A stretch of DNA of 64,000 nt, taken from Bradyrhizobium stylosanthis. Its GTDB lineage: Bacteria > Pseudomonadota > Alphaproteobacteria > Rhizobiales > Xanthobacteraceae. Positions 27,993 through 37,494 of this stretch are shown one piece after another. The notes under the pieces were generated by a model. It was not told where the DNA came from and made no database searches. It worked only from the letters and a program-made list of their open reading frames with translations. Numbering within the stretch: the stretch's first letter is position 1; each line of letters starts with the position of its first letter. Position numbers and translations under genes: made by a program. The stretch is taken from the NCBI RefSeq assembly GCF_001641335.1, contig NZ_LVEM01000002.1:175754-239753 (forward strand), given 5' to 3'.

Positions 27993-28584
27993 ATTGCCAG
28001 ACGCGCCAGCCGCGCGCGCACCAGCCGTCGCGATGGCCGCCATTGTAGCTGCGCACGTAACCGCCCGCGAGCAGCGCGGCCGAGACGTTGGGGGTGCGCT
28101 TGGTCGCGACGTCGGCGAGCACGCGCCCGTATTTGTCCTGGCCGAGATTGAAGATCGTCACGCCTCCCTGGCCAAGCAGATTGCGCAGCGCATCGCTGGC
28201 GGCCTCGGCCTTGTCGAGCTCGTCCTGACAGGACGCTTTCATTTCGGGCGCATCGATGCCGCGCAGGCGAACGCGGACGACGAGGTCGCGGCCGTCGCGC
28301 GGACGAACGCGCGCGAGAAAGGTGTCGCCGTCGATGGTGCGGATGACGTCCACCGCCTCGCGGCTATCGGGATGACCGGCGCGCTGAAGCACAATCTCGG
28401 CATCGCGCGATTGTCCGTCGTCTGCATGCGGAATGGGCCAGTTTGTCCCGTGCCGGAACGTGAGCACGATCGCGACCGCGATGCCGACCACGAACATCCA
28501 CGGCAGCAATCCGGAGAAGCGGCGGCCAAACGGCGAGCCGCGGTAGGAGGACTGGTAGGGATGGCTGGGATCGAAGCGCGGCAT
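27991..28584 (-). CDS. Thermonuclease (SNase-like) family protein with N-terminal membrane segment
   Basis: A 197-residue protein. A hydrophobic segment near residues 25-42 (LLPWMFVVGIAVAIVLTF) precedes an SNase/OB-fold domain (about 75-195): IRTIDGDTFLARV, VVRVRLRGIDAPEMK and GQDKYGRVLADVATK supply the catalytic Arg, Glu and Arg and the calcium-site aspartate. It is probably anchored with the nuclease in the periplasm. The substrate could be DNA or RNA. The stop overlaps the T-run of a convergent terminator. DUF1674 and rsmB follow on the other side. Confidence 0.9.
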   Translation of the reverse strand: MPRFDPSHPYQSSYRGSPFGRRFSGLLPWMFVVGIAVAIVLTFRHGTNWPIPHADDGQSRDAEIVLQRAGHPDSREAVDVIRTIDGDTFLARVRPRDGRDLVVRVRLRGIDAPEMKASCQDELDKAEAASDALRNLLGQGGVTIFNLGQDKYGRVLADVATKRTPNVSAALLAGGYVRSYNGGHRDGWCARGWRVWQ

Positions 28585-28639
28585 CCGCGCACGCTAGGGC
28601 TGAGTCGGCAGAACCGGCAAGAGCGAGTGGACCGGCACC

Positions 28640-28840
28640 TCAGAAGTCCGAGGCGATACCTTTACGTTCCCAATCGCCGTAGCGGGTGGGCTCGGGCCCC
28701 TTTGGTCCCTGCAATTCCTTGGGCGCGGCTTCCGCATGCGCAGCAGCAGCCTGCCGGCGCGCCTCGGCCTCGGCCAGCGCACGCTGGGCGGCCGGCGTGA
28801 GCTGCTTGCGATCGGGAACGGAGGGCTGGTTACTCATCAA
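28640..28840 (-). CDS. DUF1674 protein (SdhAF4-like succinate dehydrogenase assembly factor)
   Basis: A 66-residue protein ending GPKGPEPTRYGDWERKGIASDF, the hallmark of DUF1674. The eukaryotic family member SDHAF4/Sdh8 binds flavinylated SdhA during succinate dehydrogenase assembly, so a similar chaperone role is the best guess here. The N-terminal half is Ala/Glu-rich helix (about residues 16-42). Two adjacent ATGs (28840 and 28837) can start it. It is divergent from rsmB, an arrangement often seen in rhizobia. Confidence 0.88.
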   Translation of the reverse strand: MMSNQPSVPDRKQLTPAAQRALAEAEARRQAAAAHAEAAPKELQGPKGPEPTRYGDWERKGIASDF

Positions 28841-29024
28841 GCGGTTCCTAGCGCAGGATCACGGTGCGTGCGAGGTCAAATATCGCATTGCTGAGATGGC
28901 GATAGTGGGCTGTAAACGCGAGAGGCCATTCTTACATTTGGCATATTCGCGTGCCACACATCGACTCCTCTAGGCATGCGCCCATATCGGCGGAACTGCC
29001 GCTCGCTCAGAACCTTGTTTCCGC

Positions 29025-30371
29025 ATGCCCTCTCAACGTTTTGCCCCTCCGTCCGAAGTGCCTGGTCTTGCGGCGCGGCGGATTGCCGCCGATATCGTCG
29101 ATGGCGTGCTGCACAAGCACCGCACGCTCGACGATCAGCTTGACGGCGGCGGCGCCCATCCCGGACTGAAGACCCTGGCCGACCGCGACCGCGCGCTGAT
29201 GCGCCGCCTGGTCGCCACCGTGCTGCGCCGGCTCGGCACGCTCGGCCATGTGATGTCCCGCCTGCTCGACAAGGGCATTCCCTCCGAGGCGCCGCGCGCG
29301 CAGAGCGCGCTCTTGATCGGCGCCGCCCAAATTCTCTGGATGGACGTGCCCGATCACGCCGCGGTCGACCTCTCCGTCCGCCTCGTGCAATCCGACCGGC
29401 GCGCCGCGCGCTATGCCGGCCTCGTCAATGCCGTGCTGCGCCGCTGCGCGCGCGAGGGCAAGGCGCTGGTTGAGGAAGTCGCCAATCAATCGCTGGACCT
29501 GCCGCCATGGATGCTGGCGCGCTGGAGCACGCATTACGGCGAGGCGACCGCGCGCGACATGGCGCTGGCCCTCGGCCATGAGCCGTCGCTCGATCTCACG
29601 GTGAAGTCAGACCCGGCGCAATGGGCGAGCCGCCTGCACGGCGAGACGCTGCCGACCGGGACGGTGCGGATGCTGCTGCACGGCTCGGTGACCATGCTGC
29701 CCGGCTTCGCCGAAGGACAATGGTGGGTGCAGGACGCCGCCGCCGCACTGCCGGCCCGGCTGTTCGGCGACATCAAGGGCAAGTCCATCGCCGATCTCTG
29801 CGCCGCGCCCGGCGGCAAGACCGCCCAGCTGGCGCAGGCCGGCGCGCAGGTCACCGCGATCGACCGCTCCCCCGCCCGGGTGGCGCGGCTGCGCGAGAAC
29901 CTGACGCGGCTGTCGCTCCAGGCCGAGACCGTCGTTGCTGACGCCGTGGAGTGGGCCGGCCCGCCTGAGGGCTTCGACGGTATCCTGATCGATGCGCCCT
30001 GCACCTCGACCGGCACGATCCGCCGTCACCCTGATGTCGCCTGGCTCCGCCAGGAATCCGACATCGCCGCGCTGACCGCGCTACAGCAACGGCTGTTGAA
30101 GAAATCCGTCTCGCTGCTCAAGCCGGGCGGCACGCTGGTCTACTGCACCTGTTCGCTGGAACCCGAGGAGGGCGAGCAGGCCGTGGCCGCGCTGCTGGCC
30201 TCCGAGCCCGCGCTTCGCCGCGTCCCGATCGAAGCGTCAGAGGTCGCCGGGCTCGCCGAAATAATCACCGCCGACGGCGACCTGCGCACCCTGCCCAGCC
30301 ATCTGCCGAACGCCGATCCCAAGCTCGGCGGGCTCGACGGATTCTACGCAAGCCGGCTCGTTAAATCCTGA
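29025..30371 (+). CDS. rsmB: 16S rRNA (cytosine-C5) methyltransferase, RsmB family
   Basis: A 448-residue enzyme. An N-terminal NusB-like RNA-binding domain (about 15-150) is followed by an AdoMet domain (about 155-445): LCAAPGGKTAQLAQAG is the SAM site; DAPCTSTGTIRRHPD and LVYCTCSLEPEEGEQAV hold the two cysteines used for catalysis and product release. RsmB methylates C967 of 16S rRNA in E. coli. The ATG at 29025 gives a normal-length protein. The heparinase-like gene begins 114 bases downstream. Confidence 0.93.
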   Translation: MPSQRFAPPSEVPGLAARRIAADIVDGVLHKHRTLDDQLDGGGAHPGLKTLADRDRALMRRLVATVLRRLGTLGHVMSRLLDKGIPSEAPRAQSALLIGAAQILWMDVPDHAAVDLSVRLVQSDRRAARYAGLVNAVLRRCAREGKALVEEVANQSLDLPPWMLARWSTHYGEATARDMALALGHEPSLDLTVKSDPAQWASRLHGETLPTGTVRMLLHGSVTMLPGFAEGQWWVQDAAAALPARLFGDIKGKSIADLCAAPGGKTAQLAQAGAQVTAIDRSPARVARLRENLTRLSLQAETVVADAVEWAGPPEGFDGILIDAPCTSTGTIRRHPDVAWLRQESDIAALTALQQRLLKKSVSLLKPGGTLVYCTCSLEPEEGEQAVAALLASEPALRRVPIEASEVAGLAEIITADGDLRTLPSHLPNADPKLGGLDGFYASRLVKS

Positions 30372-30450
30372 TTTTGCACCGGTTTTTGCAACTCCGACAC
30401 TGATTCGTCCCGTTCAAGGTGGTGTCAGGCGACCGATTTTGGGATTAATA

Positions 30451-30468
30451 AGGATTCGTCGGAATCCT
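30451..30468. other. Small hairpin upstream of the heparinase-like gene
   Basis: AGGATTC-GTCG-GAATCCT forms a 7-base-pair stem with four-base loop about 18 bases before the GTG start. It could shield the start region or be chance; there is no known motif. Confidence 0.35.
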
Positions 30469-30485
30469 CCCCTTCAAGGCAAGGC

Positions 30486-32243
30486 GTGTCGGTCGCTCAA
30501 CGCAGACGTATCTCGACGCTGGTCATGAACCGCTTCGCGCGGAACGTGCTCGCGCGCGCGAGCGGCGGCTCGGTTGCGCTCTCGCGGGTCTGGCCCGGAC
30601 GCACCGACCGGCTGATCATCGCGCCGCATGACTTACGCACCGCGGATGCGACGCGCGCCGCCGAGATCTATGCCGGCCGCTTCGTCTTCGCCGGCAAGAT
30701 CGTCAATTGCCACGGCCGCTCGATCTTCGATCTCGAGCCGCCGTCGGAGGATTGGGAGGTCGCGCTGCTCGGCTTCGGCTGGCTGCGCCATCTGCGCGCC
30801 GCCGACACCGCGCTGACGCGGGCCAATGCCCGCGCGCTGGTCGAGGACTGGATTGCCAACCCCGCCAACAAGCGCCGCCCCGTCGCGCGCCGCGCCGACG
30901 TGCTGGCGCGACGCGTGATCTCGCTGCTGTCGCAGGCGCCGCTGGTGCTCAACGACACCGACAACAAGTTCTACCGCCGTTACTTGCGCGCGCTCGCCCG
31001 CGAGATACGCTTTCTGCGCTACACCATGGTCGACATTCCGGACGGCGTGCCGAAGCTGCAGGTGCTGATCGCGCTGTGCTATTCCGCGCTGTGCCTCGCC
31101 AACCAGGCGCGCCACATCCGCAGCGCGTCGAAGAAACTGTCGGACGAATTGCAGCGGCAGATCCTGCCCGACGGCGGCCACATCTCGCGCAATCCGGGCG
31201 CGCTGATCGAATTGCTGATCGACTTGCTGCCGCTGCGGCAGACCTTTGCCGCGCGCAACATCGCGCCGCCGCCTGCGCTGCTCAATGCCATCGACCGCAT
31301 GATGCCGATGCTGCGCTTCTTCCGCCATGGCGACGGCAATTTCGCGCTGTTCAACGGCATGAGCGCGACGCCCTCCGACCTGCTCGCCACGCTGCTCGCC
31401 TACGACGACACTCACGGCGCGCCGATGGCGAACATGCCGCATACCGGCTTCCAGCGCCTCGATGCCGGCCAGACCACGCTGATCATCGACACCGGCCCGC
31501 CGCCGCCAGCCGGCGTCAGCCACGACGCCCATGCCGGCTGCCTGTCGTTCGAACTGTCCTCCGGCATCAGCCGCATCGTCACCAATTGCGGCATGCCGAC
31601 CACGGGCCGCGACAATTGGCGGCCGTTCGCGCGCGGCACCGTTGCGCATTCGACGCTGACCTATCACGAGACGTCCTCGTGCCAGTTCGTCGAGATGTCG
31701 GCGATGAAGCGGCTGCTGCACGGTGCGCCCGTCACCAGCGGGCCGGTGGAGGTCGAGAGCTATCGCGAGGTCGTGCAGAACGGCACGCTGCTGACGACGT
31801 CGCATGACGGCTATCTCTCCAAGTTCGGCGCGATCCACCGCCGTGTGCTGATGATCGCCAATGACGGCGCGCGCATCGACGGCGAGGATACGCTGTCGCC
31901 GCCGCAGGGCGGACGCTTCAAGGGCGCGGATGCCGATTTCGCGCTGCGCTTCCATCTGCATCCGGCGGTGAAGGCGAGCCGGCTGTCGGACGCCCGCGGC
32001 GTCATGCTGGTGCTGCCGAACCGCGATGTCTGGACCTTCGAGGCCCTCGACGACAAGGTGGACCTCGAGGACAGCGTGTTCCTCGCCGGCAATGACGGCC
32101 CGCGCCGCACCGCGCAGATCGTGATCCGGCAGGACGCGCGGCAGGCGCCCTCGATCCGCTGGAGTTTTGTCCGCTCCACGGCCTCGCCGGCGGTCACCAA
32201 TGCGCGCCGCAACGCCCGCCGGGAGCCGGAACTTCCGCTCTAA
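30486..32243 (+). CDS. Heparinase II/III-like family protein
   Basis: A 585-residue protein. The N-terminal half (about 50-310) is an alpha/alpha toroid with DGGHISRNPGALIELLIDLLPL, and the C-terminal half (about 320-575) is a beta-sandwich typical of the heparinase II/III-like family (HDAHAGCLSFELSSG, NCGMPTTGRDNW, HDGYLSKFGAIHRRVLMI). The family includes polysaccharide lyases. There is no clear signal peptide, which is odd for a lyase and may mean a role in envelope or exopolysaccharide metabolism inside the cell. The GTG start follows CAAGGCAAGG. The gene lies between rsmB and purH, a conserved rhizobial position. Confidence 0.88.
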   Translation: MSVAQRRRISTLVMNRFARNVLARASGGSVALSRVWPGRTDRLIIAPHDLRTADATRAAEIYAGRFVFAGKIVNCHGRSIFDLEPPSEDWEVALLGFGWLRHLRAADTALTRANARALVEDWIANPANKRRPVARRADVLARRVISLLSQAPLVLNDTDNKFYRRYLRALAREIRFLRYTMVDIPDGVPKLQVLIALCYSALCLANQARHIRSASKKLSDELQRQILPDGGHISRNPGALIELLIDLLPLRQTFAARNIAPPPALLNAIDRMMPMLRFFRHGDGNFALFNGMSATPSDLLATLLAYDDTHGAPMANMPHTGFQRLDAGQTTLIIDTGPPPPAGVSHDAHAGCLSFELSSGISRIVTNCGMPTTGRDNWRPFARGTVAHSTLTYHETSSCQFVEMSAMKRLLHGAPVTSGPVEVESYREVVQNGTLLTTSHDGYLSKFGAIHRRVLMIANDGARIDGEDTLSPPQGGRFKGADADFALRFHLHPAVKASRLSDARGVMLVLPNRDVWTFEALDDKVDLEDSVFLAGNDGPRRTAQIVIRQDARQAPSIRWSFVRSTASPAVTNARRNARREPELPL

Positions 32244-32271
32244 ACAGGCGCGATCCGGACCTATCTACCCG

Positions 32272-32300
32272 TTGAGACGAGCGCCAAAAGCTGCTATCGA
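32272..32300 (+). promoter_or_regulatory. Promoter of purH
   Basis: TTGAGA (32272-32277), 17-base spacer and TATCGA (32295-32300) form a plausible sigma-70 promoter. Its start site would be about 32307, so the ZTP aptamer would lie at the very 5' end of the transcript. Confidence 0.5.
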
Positions 32301-32302
32301 GC

Positions 32303-32378
32303 GCTCGTTCGCGCGACTGGCGACCTTGGATGGAGCACCATCGGGAAGCGCGGGCCATATCCGCCGCGCGCCTGGGCA
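32303..32378 (+). promoter_or_regulatory. ZTP/ZMP riboswitch (pfl motif) upstream of purH
   Basis: The conserved blocks of the pfl/ZTP aptamer are in order: ACTGGCG (32316-32322), GGGAAGCGCG (32343-32352) and CGCCTGGGCA (32369-32378). P1 pairs CGCGC (32310-32314) with GCGCG (32348-32352); P2 is GATGG-AGCA-CCATC (32329-32342); GGCG and CGCC can form the pseudoknot. It senses the purine intermediates ZMP/ZTP (AICAR phosphates), which PurH consumes. There is no clear terminator, and the aptamer ends 17 bases before the ribosome site AGAGGA, so control of translation is likely. Confidence 0.88.
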
Positions 32379-32408
32379 TAGACACTCCCTGAACAGAGGA
32401 TCTTGCTC

Positions 32409-34001
32409 ATGACTGACCATCCCCGCCGCGTCACCCGCGCCCTTCTCTCCGTTTCCGACAAGACCGGCCTCATCGAGTTCGCGAAAGCGCTTGCCGCGCA
32501 CGACGTCGAGCTGGTCTCGACCGGCGGCACCGCGAAAGCGATCGCCGCGGCCGGCCTCAAGGTGAAGGACGTCTCCGACCTCACCGGCTTCCCCGAGATG
32601 ATGGACGGGCGCGTCAAGACGCTGCATCCGAAGGTGCATGGCGGCCTGCTCGCGATCCGCGACAACAAGGAGCACGCGGAGGCAATGAAGGCGCACGGCA
32701 TCGCGCCGATCGACCTGCTTGTCGTCAATCTCTATCCGTTCGAGGCGACCGTCGACAAAGGCGCGGGCTTCGAGGATTGCATCGAGAACATCGACATCGG
32801 CGGTCCCGCGATGATCCGCGCCGCCGCCAAGAACCATGACGACGTCGCCGTCGTGGTCGAGGCCGACGACTACAAGGCCGTGCTCGACGAGCTCGCCGCC
32901 AACAAGGGTGCGACCACGCTGAAGCTGCGCCGCAGGCTTGCGGCAAAGGCCTATGCGCGCACCGCGGCCTATGACGCCGCGATCTCGAACTGGTTCAACC
33001 GGCAGCTCGAGATCGACGCGCCCGACTTCCGCGCCTTCGGCGGCAAGCTGATCCAGTCGCTGCGCTACGGCGAGAACCCGCACCAGACCGCAGCCTTCTA
33101 TGCGACGCCCGACAAGCGCCCCGGCGTCTCCACCGCGCGCCAGCTCCAGGGCAAGGAGCTCTCCTACAACAACATCAACGACACCGATGCGGCCTATGAG
33201 TGCATCGGCGAGTTCGACGCCAAGCGCACCGCGGCCTGCGTGATCGTCAAGCATGCCAACCCCTGCGGCGTCGCGGAAGGCACGAGCCTCGTCGACGCCT
33301 ACCGCAAGGCGCTGGCCTGCGATTCCACCTCGGCGTTCGGCGGCATCATCGCGATGAACCGCGCGCTCGATGCTGATACCGCGCGCGAGATCACCAAGAT
33401 CTTCACCGAGGTGATCATCGCGCCCGACGCCAGCGAGGAGGCGATCGCCATCATCGGCGGGAAGAAGAACCTGCGTCTGCTGCTCGCCGGCAGCCTGCCC
33501 GATCCGCGCGCGCCCGGCCTCACCGCCAAGACGGTGGCGGGCGGCCTGCTCGTGCAGAGCCGCGACAACGCCGTGGTCGACGACATGACCTTCAAGGTCA
33601 TGACCAAGCGTGCGCCGACCGACGCCGAAATGCGCGACTTGAAATTCGCGTTCCGGGTCGCCAAGCACGTCAAGTCCAACACCATCATCTACGCCAAGGA
33701 TCTTGCCACCGTCGGCATCGGCGCAGGCCAGATGAGCCGCGTGGATTCAGCCCGCATCGCGGCACGGAAGGCGCAGGATGCCGCGAACGAGCTGAAGCTC
33801 GCCGAGCCGCTCACCAAGGGTTCGGTCGTGGCGTCGGACGCCTTCTTCCCCTTCGCCGACGGCATGCTCGCCTGCATCGAAGCCGGCGCCACCGCCGTGG
33901 TGCAGCCCGGCGGCTCCATGCGCGACGACGAGGTGATCAAGGCCGCCGACGAGCACGGCATCGCCATGGTGTTCACGGGCACGCGGCACTTCCGGCACTA
34001 G
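32409..34001 (+). CDS. purH: Bifunctional AICAR formyltransferase/IMP cyclohydrolase PurH
   Basis: A 530-residue enzyme for the last two steps of IMP synthesis. The N-terminal MGS-like cyclohydrolase domain (about 1-190) includes [14 protein letters not shown] and [16 protein letters not shown]; the formyltransferase domain includes VKHANPCG with the catalytic Lys-His pair, [12 protein letters not shown] and [18 protein letters not shown] at 32409 follows AGAGGATC; a TTG two codons earlier is not needed. A ZTP riboswitch precedes it, so it is expected to be induced when AICAR intermediates accumulate under folate limitation. Confidence 0.97.
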   Translation: MTDHPRRVTRALLSVSDKTGLIEFAKALAAHDVELVSTGGTAKAIAAAGLKVKDVSDLTGFPEMMDGRVKTLHPKVHGGLLAIRDNKEHAEAMKAHGIAPIDLLVVNLYPFEATVDKGAGFEDCIENIDIGGPAMIRAAAKNHDDVAVVVEADDYKAVLDELAANKGATTLKLRRRLAAKAYARTAAYDAAISNWFNRQLEIDAPDFRAFGGKLIQSLRYGENPHQTAAFYATPDKRPGVSTARQLQGKELSYNNINDTDAAYECIGEFDAKRTAACVIVKHANPCGVAEGTSLVDAYRKALACDSTSAFGGIIAMNRALDADTAREITKIFTEVIIAPDASEEAIAIIGGKKNLRLLLAGSLPDPRAPGLTAKTVAGGLLVQSRDNAVVDDMTFKVMTKRAPTDAEMRDLKFAFRVAKHVKSNTIIYAKDLATVGIGAGQMSRVDSARIAARKAQDAANELKLAEPLTKGSVVASDAFFPFADGMLACIEAGATAVVQPGGSMRDDEVIKAADEHGIAMVFTGTRHFRH

Positions 34002-34018
34002 GCGCCAACTCTCCACGG

Positions 34019-34148
34019 GTCGTCCCGGCGAAGGCCGGGACCCATATCGCGTGATGTATCGATGGCGCGCGGTCTTCGTACCGCGGAACGACCAGCCTTC
34101 GCCAAACCACGCTTCGGGGTTATGGGTCCCGGCCTTCGCCGGGACGAC
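34019..34148. repeat. Terminal-inverted-repeat element, copy B (27-base perfect ends)
   Basis: The ends, 34019-34045 and 34122-34148, are perfect 27-base inverted copies; each end is itself a hairpin (GTCCCGGC-GAAG-GCCGGGAC). The inner right part (CGACCAGCCTTCGCCAAACC) is the inverse of the inner left part of the copy at 56414, so the two are the same family in opposite orientation. It separates the convergent purH and MFS genes. Confidence 0.88.
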
Positions 34149-34158
34149 GATAGAATTG

Positions 34159-35544
34159 TTAATCCCTCACCCGCATCAACAGCCCCAGCCCGGCGACGAA
34201 GAACACCACCAGCACGGCCATGCCGGCCTTCTGGCTCGCCGTGGTCGCCGTGAGTACGCCGATCAGCAGCGGGCCGATGAAGGACGTCACCTTCCCGGTC
34301 AGTGCGAACAAGCCAAAATACTGCGCGATACGATCCTTCGGCGCGAGGCGGATCAGCAGCGTGCGTGAGGCGGCCTGCAATGGTCCACCGGCGGCACCGA
34401 TGAGACAGCCCAGCACGAGATAGGCGCGCTCGGCCGCGCTCGAGAATAGCGGAGCGCCCGGCAGCGGCGGCGCCACCTTGACGAACAGCACGCTGTCCTT
34501 GTCGACCAGCAGGATCGCCGCCACGGCGAGCAGCAGGACCAGCAGGCTGCCGGCGATGACGCGCTTCGGCCCGAGACGGTCGTCCAGCTTGCCGCCGAGC
34601 CATGCGCCGAAGGTGCCGGCGATCGCGAGCATGATGCCGAAGGTGCCGATCTGGATCGTGTGCCAGCCGAAGGTGCCGGCCGCATAGATGCCGCCGAACG
34701 CGAACAGCGACACCAGGCCGTCGGTGTAGATCATGTTGGCGAGCAGGAACGCCGCGAGCGATTTCTGCTGCGGCAGGCTTCTGATCGATTGCTTGAGCTC
34801 CAGCAGGCCTTCGCGCAGCGCCTCGCGCACCGGGCGCTTCGCCGGATAGTCGGGCGTGAACAGGAACATCGGCGTCACGAAGACGATGAACCACAGCCCG
34901 GTCAGCGGACCCGCGGCGCGGTCGCCCTGATGCGTGGCGGGATCAAGCCCGAACAGCGGCGTGAAGCCGAGCAGCGTGCGTCCGGTCTCGGGATTGGCGG
35001 CGAGGAAGCCGAGCACGATGATCAGGCTGACGATGCCGCCGATGTAGCCCGTGGCCCAGCCGGTGCCGGAGAGCCGGCCGATCCGCTCCGGCGGCACCAG
35101 GGTCGGCATCATCGCGTTGTTGAACACGGTGGCGAATTCCGCACCGACGCTGGCGAGCGCGACCGCCGTGAGCAGCGGCGGGATCACTGAGGGATCGCCG
35201 GGCTTGCCGATCCACAGCGCGCAGGAGGCCAGCACCAGCAGGGTGCCGAACCCCGCGATCCAGGGCTTCCTGCGGCCGGACGCATCCGCGATGGCGCCGA
35301 GCACCGGCGACAGCAGCGCGATGGCGAGGCCCGCAGCCGCCATGGCAAAGCCCCACAGCGATTGGCCCGCGGCCGGATTCGGCGCGATGCTGGTGGCGAA
35401 ATAGGGCGCGAACACAAAGGTCGTGATCAACGTGAAATAGGGCTGTGCGGCCCAGTCGAAGAAGATCCAGCTGACGACAGCCGCGCGCGGCGGATAGGTC
35501 CGCTGCGCCCCGGCGATGCGCGCATCGTGGGCGATCGTCGTCAT
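34159..35544 (-). CDS. MFS transporter, UMF1/Atg22-like family
   Basis: A 461-residue membrane protein with about 12 hydrophobic segments. The start WIFFDWAAQPYFTLITTFVF is the typical WxxYDWANSxF-like opening of UMF1 transporters related to yeast vacuolar effluxer Atg22. NNAMMPTLVPPERIGRLSGTGWA is another family segment, and WLGGKLDDRLGPKRVI is the second-half loop motif. The likely role is efflux of amino acids or small metabolites; direction and cargo are unproven. It is divergent from the gamma-glutamyltransferase gene. Confidence 0.9.
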   Translation of the reverse strand: MTTIAHDARIAGAQRTYPPRAAVVSWIFFDWAAQPYFTLITTFVFAPYFATSIAPNPAAGQSLWGFAMAAAGLAIALLSPVLGAIADASGRRKPWIAGFGTLLVLASCALWIGKPGDPSVIPPLLTAVALASVGAEFATVFNNAMMPTLVPPERIGRLSGTGWATGYIGGIVSLIIVLGFLAANPETGRTLLGFTPLFGLDPATHQGDRAAGPLTGLWFIVFVTPMFLFTPDYPAKRPVREALREGLLELKQSIRSLPQQKSLAAFLLANMIYTDGLVSLFAFGGIYAAGTFGWHTIQIGTFGIMLAIAGTFGAWLGGKLDDRLGPKRVIAGSLLVLLLAVAAILLVDKDSVLFVKVAPPLPGAPLFSSAAERAYLVLGCLIGAAGGPLQAASRTLLIRLAPKDRIAQYFGLFALTGKVTSFIGPLLIGVLTATTASQKAGMAVLVVFFVAGLGLLMRVRD

Positions 35545-35647
35545 TCCGAAGTCCTCATCACGAACAGTTTTGTCTCTCTTGGCGCAGACGGTATAGCATT
35601 AAGGAGAGGCGTGTGAACTGGCCCGCGGCCACGGCGGAATCTTGATA

Positions 35648-37396
35648 ATGTCGTCAAACTGGACCCGGCGGACTTTTTTTGCGTTCCTCGCCACTCTGGC
35701 GTTTGAACTTGCGCCCGCAACCGCACAGGATGCGCGGCGGGCCTACATGCCGCCGCCGCTGGATTCGGTGCGCGCCGTTGCCGCCGAGCACGGCATGGTG
35801 GTGGCGCAGGAGAAGATCTCCGCGCAGGTCGGCGCCGACATCCTGCGGCGTGGCGGCAATGCGGTCGATGCCGCGGTCGCAACCGGGTTCGCCATGGCGG
35901 TGACCTATCCGCGCGCCGGCAATATCGGCGGCGGCGGCTTCATGGTGATCCATTCCGCCGAACGCAACGAAGACATCGCGATCGACTATCGCGAGACCGC
36001 GCCGTCCGCGACCACGCCGCAGATCTTCCTCGGTCCCGATGGCAAGCCCGATGCCGCGAAGTCGCGCGATTCCGCGCTCGGCGTCGGCGTGCCCGGCACC
36101 GTCGCCGGCCTGGCGCTGGCCTTGGAGAAATACGGCTCGGGCCGGTTCACGCTGGCGCAACTGCTTGAGCCTGCGATCGCACTCGCCCGCGACGGCTTCG
36201 TCGTCAGCGACGACATCGCCGACAGCCTGCCGGGCTGGCACCGGCGCCTCGCACGCTGGCCGTCCTCGGCGAGGATCTTTTCGAGGCCTGACGGCAGCTC
36301 GCTCGGCGAAGGCGATCGGCTGGTGCAGAGCGACCTTGCCGAGACGCTGTCGGCCGTCGCCGCACAGGGCGCGCGCGGCTTCTACGAGGGCCCGGTCGCG
36401 GACAAGCTCGCCAAGGCGCTGTCGGATGCCGGCGGCATCATGACGACGGACGACCTGAAGACCTATCAGCCGGTGATCCGCACGCCGGTGCGCGGCACCT
36501 ATCGCGGCTACGACATCGTCTCGATGCCGCTGCCGTCCTCCGGCGGCGTGGTGCTGGTGGAAACGCTCAACATCCTCGAGGGCTTCCAGCTCGCCGACCT
36601 GAAGCAGGGAACGCCCGCATCGCTGCATCTCCTCGTCGAGACCATGAAGCGCGCCTATGCAGATCGCGCGCGCTATCTCGGTGATCCCGCTTTCGTCAAG
36701 GCGCCGATCGAGACGCTCACGTCGAAGGACTACGCCGCAAAGCTGCGCGCGGGCATCGCCATCGATCGCGCCACGCCATCGCGGCAGCTCGTGTCCGCCG
36801 TCGACGCGCCGCGCGAGGGCAGCAACACGACGCATTTCTCCGTCGTCGACAGCCGCGGCAATGCGGTCAGCAACACCTATACGCTGAACTTCAGCTACGG
36901 CGTCGGCCTCGTCGCCGAAGGCACCGGCGTGCTGCTCAACAACGAGCTCGACGATTTCACCGCAGCGGTCGGTGCCTCCAACGCCTACGGCCTCGTCGGC
37001 TTCGAGCCCAACCTGCCCGGCCCGGGCAAGCGGCCGCTCTCGTCGATGTCGCCCACCATCGTGCTGAAGGACGGCAAGCCGGTGCTGGTCACCGGTTCGC
37101 CCGGCGGCAGCCGTATCATCTCCACCGTGCTTCAGGTGATCGTCAACGTCCTCGACTACAGGATGGACGTCGCCGCCGCCGTGGCCGCGCCGCGGCTGCA
37201 CCATCAATGGATGCCGGACGAGGTGCGCGTCGAGCGCGGCTTCTCCGGCGACGTCCTGTCCGAGCTGAAGGCCATGGACCACGTCATCGTCGAGCCGATG
37301 GGACAGACCTCCGCCAATTCGATCCTCGTGACGGCGAACGGTCCCCTCGGCGCGCCCGATCCGCGCACGCGCGGCGCGGAGGCTGCGGGGCAGTAG
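35648..37396 (+). CDS. ggt: Gamma-glutamyltransferase, exported precursor
   Basis: A 582-residue proenzyme with an N-terminal export signal (TRRTFFAFLATLAFELAPATA, possibly twin-arginine). It should self-cleave before Thr394 in NTTHFSVVD, giving large and small subunits. AGNIGGGGFMVIH, MSPTIVLKDGKPVLVTGSPG and YGVGLVAEGTGVLLNNELDD are standard motifs. It hydrolyses glutathione or transfers its gamma-glutamyl group in the periplasm. The ATG at 35648 is chosen over a TTG two codons upstream. An MFS gene follows after about 100 bases on the same strand and could be co-transcribed. Confidence 0.94.
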   Translation: MSSNWTRRTFFAFLATLAFELAPATAQDARRAYMPPPLDSVRAVAAEHGMVVAQEKISAQVGADILRRGGNAVDAAVATGFAMAVTYPRAGNIGGGGFMVIHSAERNEDIAIDYRETAPSATTPQIFLGPDGKPDAAKSRDSALGVGVPGTVAGLALALEKYGSGRFTLAQLLEPAIALARDGFVVSDDIADSLPGWHRRLARWPSSARIFSRPDGSSLGEGDRLVQSDLAETLSAVAAQGARGFYEGPVADKLAKALSDAGGIMTTDDLKTYQPVIRTPVRGTYRGYDIVSMPLPSSGGVVLVETLNILEGFQLADLKQGTPASLHLLVETMKRAYADRARYLGDPAFVKAPIETLTSKDYAAKLRAGIAIDRATPSRQLVSAVDAPREGSNTTHFSVVDSRGNAVSNTYTLNFSYGVGLVAEGTGVLLNNELDDFTAAVGASNAYGLVGFEPNLPGPGKRPLSSMSPTIVLKDGKPVLVTGSPGGSRIISTVLQVIVNVLDYRMDVAAAVAAPRLHHQWMPDEVRVERGFSGDVLSELKAMDHVIVEPMGQTSANSILVTANGPLGAPDPRTRGAEAAGQ

Positions 37397-37494
37397 CCCC
37401 GTCTGTGCATGGCACGACAGCGCCGGCCTGCTTGCGCCGGCCGGCGCCCATGCTACCACCGCGCGGCTTTGAAGAAATTGCCGAGGAAATGCAC

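Noticed and set aside
35654..37459. A 601-codon minus-strand frame opposite the gamma-glutamyltransferase gene
   Set aside because: Shadow of a convincing gene; composition is typical of antisense translation in high-GC DNA.
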